The notes under the pieces: generated by a model
Told to the model about the DNA's origin: nothing
The model's database searches: none
What the model saw: only the letters and a program-made list of their open reading frames with translations
Program-made: the position numbers and the translations under genes
Assembly: GCA_949825065.1 (NCBI GenBank)
Contig: OX463852.1
Coordinates: 10,567,665 to 10,631,664 of the forward strand
Reading direction: 5' to 3'
Source of the DNA: Odontocerum albicorne
Taxonomy: Eukaryota; Arthropoda; Insecta; Trichoptera; Odontoceridae
Length of the DNA stretch: 64,000 nt
Part shown: piece after piece, positions 24,601 to 33,600 of the stretch
Layout: the number at the start of each line of letters is the position of its first letter
How positions within the stretch are numbered: the first letter of the stretch is position 1

Positions 24601-27600
24601 CATCCTCAATCATTTAATTTAAAAAAAAAAGAAAAACTTTAAATAAAATACATTGAGGATAAAGTATTTTTATGAGTATATTATGTAATAAAATTCAAAG
24701 GTTTCTTCTGTATGTATTTTTCTCAATTATAGTGTCCACTTGGTTATTTGGTAGAAGGTTTATTGAATGAGCAAAGTTTGTTCTGTTTATGTCTTTTTTA
24801 CATTTATGAAACTGTCTGATTTCAACTCTTTTTGCACGAAAATACATATAAAGTAATAATTATGTAGAAAATCATTTACTAATTAATTTCAGTTCATTTC
24901 TGCAACAAAGACGAAATTGTGGACACTAGATTGAATGTTATACGATATTATTCAGTCATTATGATTGCTCAGAGCTCTGCCAACATTTTTCTTTTAACCA
25001 AAACAAAATTTGAGAGGATGTCAGTCAAAACTTTCCAAAACGAAATTCCACAATAATCCAAGGAAATGTTGTTTTGCTAACCGAGTAGTGAAATCTTGGA
25101 ACAAAATGCTCAATAGTGTAGTAAGTGCTGTGATATTGAACTAGTTTCAAAACTTTCTGGACAAGTTCTTACACATAAACCCAGAAGTGCTGTTTAGGGA
25201 TGTTTTTTTGTCAAATTTGATATACATATTAACAGCATTCATGCTGCCTATAATTAATAATAAAAATTTCCTGTTACAATAATAATAGATACTAATCTAT
25301 CCCCCACCGAATAAAGGCCTCCTTGCGACGTTTCTATCTTTTCTATTTTTTGTTGTCAATCCAGCGAGTTTTGAGGCATCTTCTCGGGCTTGTACTATTG
25401 GATATCATTGAATGACAGTGTTTGTCCACTGTTGTTCCCCTATATTGGTTATTTGGCAAGTTCATTGTCATTTCCATTAATATATTTAAAATATTTAGTA
25501 GATAGAAAGGTAATGTAATACCTTCAAAGTAATTAAAAATCAAAACATGTATTAATTACAGCTAATTTACTATGTAAAGAAAATGAAAGATGGACTCCGT
25601 GTCTCAATTTGACTGAAACCATAACAGAAACCTGCCAATACTATCTGGATGGGTCTCCTTTTCCCATTCCTTTTCCTATCCAGGATGGCCCTTGCACTCC
25701 TGGCTGCGCATGTGCACCGGGATATTTGAAAAAGGGTGGGAAATGTGTTCTACCAGATTTATGTAAGTGAAATTTTAATCTGATTTATATCTATCATATT
25801 TATTTCTACTTGCATCCATTAGTTCTATAAGTTTTAATGAAATTATTATTCAGCAGGTGAATGAGACTTAAATTCAGTTTAATAATAATTTATTGTCTAT
25901 AATTGAGAAAATGTAGCATGGTACCTGTGACAGTTCACAAATTTGCCCCGATAGAGCCTTGTAACGACGTTCAGTAATTTTAATTATTTTATCAACTTTA
26001 ATATAAGCCTCGATTCTAATAAATAGCAAGTTATTTAGGTTAGGTAAATACATTACATCAAACTAACAATAATGACAAATTAATACATCTTGTTACACAT
26101 TAGCAGAAATGTGACAGTTTGTTAAAATCAAATAATATTTGGTGACGTTTGTCAAAAGTCACTATATTAGTCTGCATTGGCTAGGGATGGGGTATACGAT
26201 AATTGGATTATCGATTTTTTTATACCTAAAATTAAATGTTCGTAATTAGTATTAATTCATAGTGGATCTTATCCTATTTAAAGATAGATATAAATCATAC
26301 AACACATTAGAAAGTGAGTAAAATGAAAATTAGGAACTAAAACGTCAGTTTAGAGAAAAAGCATTTTTCGATTTATAAAAAACTATTTGATTTGTAAAAA
26401 AAAAACGATTTTACCCCATCCCTTTGGGACATGACATTTCAAATGTCACAGGGACCATCCTACATTTTCTCAAGTATAACGCATTTCAAATAACCGCATT
26501 TGATTAATCCGATTTAATTGGCTCTAAAAATCAGAGCCATACAACGATGACGTGGCCTGGTGGTAAGACGCATGTCTGCCGATTCGGAGGTTGCGGGTTC
26601 GATCCCCGCTGGAACCCAGATTTTTTTTAAATGGGATTCCAGTTTGGTTTTCACTTAGGGCCCATTAAAACTTCTTCTGGTTGGTTGGAAAAGATTGCCG
26701 TATGGCAATAAGCTCGCCAGGTTTTAAAAAAAGATGAGTAATAACCATCCATAGACTAGACTAGTAAAATGTATTTTAAGATAGTTATAAAAGCAAAAGA
26801 AAATATTAATTATATATCAATTAAAAAATAATTACACAAAATAATAAAAATAAAGACACATAAATATAAATTAATAAGTGCTTCATGCAATGTGCAGACA
26901 CATTCTTCAGTAGTTCACAGACACATTATTTAGTAGTTCATGATCTTGGTTGCAGCTTCCTTTATAATAAATAGCATTTGTAAGGCTTTAAATACAATTT
27001 TTCAAATTCAGTTTTTCTCTTATTCTGTCTGTGGCCGTCACACGCAATGTATCTTCTCCAGACAGGTCACAGCATCCTATTTTAGATTGTATAACTTTTT
27101 CTAGTATCCATAAAATGCATCAGTGGGCAGTTGTTTACGATGTGGTCCATGGTTTGAATCTTTCCATACTCACAGAAAAGTGACTCAGTTAGGCCTCACT
27201 TGTGCATATATGACACCCATCGCGCCGACAGCTTTCTCATGCCCAATTCTTCATGCAGGATATGACTCACGCGGTCGTTTGAGATGCCTACTGTCTCAGC
27301 TATCTCGCGCACCTTGAATCGGCGGTCTGCCAATACGAGATCATGGATTTTTGTCACGTTATCCTCCGTGGTAGCCGTTTTCGGGGCACCTGGGCGTGGC
27401 TCATCAAAAATCGAAGTGCGACCACGTTGAAACTCGTTAAAGCAATTTTCGACGGTCGCCATTGAAGGAGAAGAGTCACCGTACACAGCATCCAAGCGCT
27501 CTTTGATTTCGCTGTGCGATTTCCCTTTCAAAAACAAGAATCGAATCACTGACCGATATTGCTCTTTTTCCATTTTTCTCAAATCCGCGGACATGCTCGC

Positions 27601-30600
27601 TTCCACACGTGGTCAAAACAAAACTACGCATCTGATTCGGCTGAATTTTTGACAGTAGCTGTCAATGAGAATGTACTACGCGATAAAAAATTTCTCTTGC
27701 GATAGTGGTGCTATCGGGCGGTGAGGCTAAGTACTTATCGGACCGCCCTTGTATATGCATTGTGGCTTTGCATCTGATCCTATTCAGAATGGACTCTATG
27801 TCCGGGTCACCTACTGCCTGTTAATTACGCCACAGTGTATATTTATTATATTTAGTGTTTTTTTTTCATTTTAAAATTCAAATTAAATTTCCAGGTTGTG
27901 AGGATCCAAATGAAACAGTGCAGACTTGTCCTATGCAATGTGAAAACCTATGTCTCAAGCCCCTCTCTCTGCCCAACTGTACAATTCCTTGCTACAAAAG
28001 ACGATGTGTCTGCAAACCCAATTATTTTAGAGATGGAAATGGGAAGTGTGTTCTCCAAAGCGATTGCAGTAAGTAATATGAATTATATTCTTTATAGTTT
28101 AGGCATTAACGTTGTGGAAGTTTAAAGACATTGTAATTTTTTCTTATCAAACACTGTTTATTCCACTTTTTGGAACGGTATAACCCTACCGGTTTCAAGG
28201 TTCTCACCTCATCTTCAAGGCTTTCACCTCATCTCCTGAAGACTCCCTTGAAACCGGAAGGGTTATACAGTGTTTGATAAAAACAAATTAATATGAAGTT
28301 ATGTCAAATTGTAGATCTTGCTTCATTCATCTCCTAATTATTGCTTTAAATATAAATGTTAAAAAAGTACTTTAGGCGATCTTTCTTCTTCTTCATTGCA
28401 TGCTCAATACAGTGTCATGGTTCTCTATTCTAATTGGAACTTGATGCATCATTTATCTACATTTTTCCCAGTCATGGGCCATGAATATTGAATTCACCAT
28501 TTAAAGAGTTAACTCTTTTATTTTGTTCATCTATCTTATAGGACTCATGCTTGTTTTCTCTCAATTTTCCACTTAATCACCAACTTCTAGAGAGACTTTA
28601 ATAAGTACAGTACCCGGCGGTAAGTAGTACACATCGGGCTTAAGAAAGAGACTGTCGGCCATAATCGGCTAACTTCGGCTTTGTAGAGCGTCGTCTCTGT
28701 CGCACGATGCGCTAACAGTCTCACAATGGAACACACACGTCGTCTCTGTCATTCATACACATGAATGACAGAGACGACGCTCTACAAAGCCGAAGTTAGC
28801 CAATTATGGCTGAGAGTCTCTTTCTTAAGCTCGATGTGTATTACTTACCGCCGGGTACTGTATATAAAGATTATTTTCTTTCAAGTTGTTCAAAATCTTT
28901 TGTTAATCTCTGATTCTTGGATGAAAGAGCATTGGTGCACCTTGAGGTTCATAGGATATGGAATGGACCATCTGCTTCCAACACTACATCTCGAAGACAT
29001 CATATTCCTCTCCTCTTTTCTAATGAATCATTCATGTTGATTTTTTATGTATATCAAAAGAACGAAAGTCTTCTCTGTTGTATATTTTTATTATGAATTT
29101 ATTTTTTTCAGCATCTTCTCCATGTGGGAAACCAAATGAGATTTATAACCCATGTCCAAGATACTGTTCATTTGAACCAGATTGTGCTTTTTACTTTGGA
29201 TTCCTCCGCAGCTGCCCTCCCCCTCCTCCAGGGGGCTTCCCTTGCCGACCCCGCTGCGACTGTGCTCCTGGGTTTGCCAGAATCAATGGAGAATGTGTAT
29301 CACCTAATAACTGTGAGAATTTATACAATTTATTATACAAAATTCATACAATTTAGTTATTCTAGCAAATTTTCAAATGGATAAACTTCCTTATTTAACT
29401 GTTGGTTATCCTTTAATAACTGTACTCGTATATTGTTTACTATGAGGTGACTTTATTCAGAATGAATTTTATAAAAGAGATTTATATTTGATAGCAGATT
29501 ATTTCTTTTTGTCTATAACAGTGGTTCTTAACCAGTACTCTGAGGATGTTACAAGTGCTCCGTCAAATATGAAACATTTGATCAAAGTTTGGTGAATTGC
29601 TGTTGACAACGCAGTCGAGGCGGGGTGCAATCTCCTACATTCCCATTTTTTTTTAAATCTGTAATTTTTATTTATAAATAAGTAATGTTCATGAATTTTT
29701 TATTATTAATTTTATGACCTTGATGACCTTTTAAAAAGAACCACTGGTCTATAACACGCCCGTAAGGGGATGAAGAAGGAACTTTGGGCAAGATTAGCAG
29801 CTTACCCATGATTATCATCAGACCACAGTCGCAGCACTACAAAAGCTTTTGATGACAGATGTCCCCATAAAGACCTAAGCAGAGAAACGGATTAAACAAA
29901 AATGGGAATGGAGGAAAAACTATACCAGAATAGTCAGCTGGAATATTGTATTGTTTTGCACTTTCCTTGTATACAGTATAACCTGGAGAGGTATTGCTAT
30001 GTGGCAATTTCTTCTCTCCAAGAACAGCAGAATATAATAGAAGGTGCTATATAAAATTTTTAATACAAAAACTTTATAGTTCATTCTCTTAAGTCACTGG
30101 AGATATTCCATCTATGATAATCTTCCTTTGGGGTGCATAGCCGCACGGTAACACACTGGATTTAGGTGTGTAAGGTCGCTGGTTCGTGCTCCTGCACTGT
30201 GTTATTCCTCTCGACACAAGCATTTTTTCCACCTAGTATTGAGGGGTATAATGATACCTATGACTTCGGTTATATATATTTCTTCAAAAAAATAAAAAAA
30301 CATGTTGGTGTGCTCCGATTTTCTTACTTTTGTATATAATTGGATCCAGTACAACAGTGTGGCCAGTGAGTTTGCTGGTGTACAATGGCTCACTCATTTA
30401 AAAGAAAAGAAAATAAGAAAGAAACAAAAACTCCACAGAACAGCTTTGCTTTCCATCTGAATTGACATTGGAATAGTGAGGGGATTCTTGACTACGAGGC
30501 CAAGCAACGACGATGAGAATATAACAATTTTTTCATGCGTATTGGTAATTTGTAACTTACAAGTGTATTTCATCTGCAGGTTGCACAAATAATTCTTACT

Positions 30601-33600
30601 TAGCTGATTGCCCAGTACCATGCGAAGGGACTTGTGATAATCCTATTGTAGTGCCAGATTGCAAAACCAACTGTTTTCGTGGAAAATGTGTATGTAATCC
30701 AGGATACGTAAGAAACGGGACAGAGAACTGTATTCTTCTTGAAAATTGTCCATTGAGTGAGTAAGCTATCTCGTGTTTTATTTTATTATGACAAGAAATA
30801 TACACAATTTGAGAAAAACAACGGATAATTTGATTTGGACATACAATTTTAATGGATCTGGGTTTGTTGCCTTTCATTTGTCGTGTCCCCAGTAAACTAG
30901 GCTTTTGCCTGTATCTCACTGAGGATATTTAGCATGAAAAAATAAATCGATACTTCTTTCCGATTTTTGATTAAACAAAAACAAAACCCCGTTGCACGCT
31001 CTCATCAACCTGACAGTGACACTCAACTACAACTGGAAACATCTTGCGAAATTCGACTCCTCACACATCATCACTCCAGAAAGACCAAAAATATTCATCC
31101 CACACTATACCGCACACAATCATAAGAATAAAAATTAAAATCAAAACAAAAATTAAAACAAAAAAAAAAAAAAAATACACAGAAACACAAATACAAAAAC
31201 AACCAAAATTAAAACAACAAGAAGAAACCCACACTCACGAGCTTACATAAATCCCTTCCACTCGTCATTCATCCTGAAAGCCCATTGAAAATTGTCCATT
31301 GAGTGAGAAAGCTGTCTTGTGTTTTATTGAAAATTGTTCATTGAGTGAGTAAGCTTTCTCGTGTTTTATTAGAAAAAAACGTTCCTTAAAAGTTTTGATA
31401 TGATTTTATCTTAAGAATGTAAATATATATCCTTTCTATAATATTTTTCTTATAAAGCGTTAGTTTGGATGTTCATGTTAATGAAGAAAAATTGATGCTG
31501 TTTAAAGTTCATTCAAAGTTTTTCCCTATGACTTTTTTGGAAATAACAGCAGTTTGATTTCATAAATTTTATAATTTTTTTTTTAAATATCAATCTCTTT
31601 TGATTTTTATTAATAATTAATCCATTTGTTAAATATTACAGAGACATGTCCTGGTCCCAATGAGATATATCGACTGTGTGCAAACCCTTGTCCTGAAACA
31701 TGTCAATCCATTCTAAGTGGGGAACCCCAGAAACTTTGTCTGCCTCCTTTCCCCTGCCCTGGAGGGTGTGACTGCTTAACTGGCTATGTCAGGAATGATA
31801 ATGGAATTTGTATCAAAAGAGAGGATTGTGGTATTTATCTTTGTGTAAATATATAAACTGTAGAATTCTGGTTGTTAATAAATGTCGCGTGAGCAAAAGT
31901 GATTACAGTACTGGCCTGACTATAGGGGTACACTGATTATAAGAAGTGTACAGCACCGGTGCAAAGACTAAAATAAGTGGATGGAGTCGCTCGATCCTCG
32001 GAGATTCCGGTTCGCTTCATATGTTTTTAGTAAAGAGCAGAGCGAAGAGATTCCTCTTTAGCAGGTACAAGTTTGTCGAAATAAAAACATAGTAGACATT
32101 CCAAAAGATGAGAATACATTCTTTCTTTTCTCGTTTCTTATGTGTAGTCCATCATAAGCCCCTTGATTCGATCGTGTATGCCGTCACGGCTTGCAAGCGT
32201 CATTCATACCATGCGCTGTCTGCGCATAGGGGGTGTCCGATCCATGGTGATTACTTGTGAATGCCACCGCAAAAGGCACATTTTATTACAATATGTGCAG
32301 GTCATATATGTTATGGTAGTCACAAGCAATGGTAAAACACAGATGATACATTACAATACAACAATATACAATAATAATTACAAAAACATAATATTACAAA
32401 TAAAATTTCTGTGAAGTATACGTCCGGTAGAAGAAAACTCCCGTTTTAAAAATGCATTTTCAATGAAAAAAAAATGTAACATTTGCATAATTACAAATTT
32501 GATAATTTCACTAATTAAATATGATATTTGCAATAAAAAAAACATAGTTTATTTTATATGTAAAAAAGAAATAAAACATTAAAACTAGAAATAAAAAATC
32601 CAGGCAGAATTTGTTTAGCATCTTCATTAACAAATTTCATGATAATCTCAGTAGAAATTTGGTATCAGGTATACATGATCCACTCACACAGAGCAGTGAC
32701 AGATGTCTTTTCCACAGAGGGTGTATAGATATGACTAATAAAAAGCCACCAGTTCGAATACTGTTTCTAAAAGTAATCTTTAAAAGGTTTATTCACAACC
32801 ACATCTAAAACTTGTAGTTGCGAAGTCATTCCACCAAATCTGTTTTGATTTTCTAATTCTGTCATAGATAATGTCTGTCAGGTGACCTCTGAATACATCA
32901 AGCTTCTATTTTTGCTGAATTTAATTTGTTTTCTCCGAACTGTTTTTATCCAAACAATAACAAGAATTGTTTTCGTTCAATCATCCATTCAATAATTCCA
33001 TTTGGTAATTTATCTTTAGGTAAGGTTTCAAAATAACAAAGTGGAAGTTTTGTGCCTAATACTGTTAACATTACGTCACTCTTGATTTTGCATTCCCAGT
33101 TTTATTTTCTTCCTTCGTGTTAACTGTTAAATTTGTAGGGATGTAAAAAATACTGGGGGTTTGGTCAGCATAGTGCATCAAATGTAATGGATATTAATGT
33201 TTTTTTCTAAAATCAATAACATGTCTTTGAAATATTAAAAGTTTTTCTTCAAATTCAATTGATAATTTCTGCACTTAAATCACACAGTGCTACAGACTCA
33301 ACTCATTTCAAACCAATACCAAGGATCAAACCCAAGTTGGCTTTAAAATCAGTTTGCTATAGTTTATTTTCTTGCAATTTTACAAGCTTCAATGTTTTTC
33401 TTGTCATAGAGAACCCTCTTCTGCATATTTCCATAATATACTCAACTATCTTTTTGTCAATTGACTCAAAATATCCTTTCTTAGGCACTCGGAATATCTT
33501 TTTTAGACAAATTTGTAGATAGCTTCTGCAGCACGCATTACCATAACCTTGAAATTAGAATCTTAACCTTGATATTTTCAAGCTTGTCGTGTTTCAGTAT

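Noticed and set aside
26549..26620. Candidate functional tRNA gene
   Set aside because: The A and B boxes are good, but the anticodon stem is poor and the transcript continues into a SINE body with an A-rich end.
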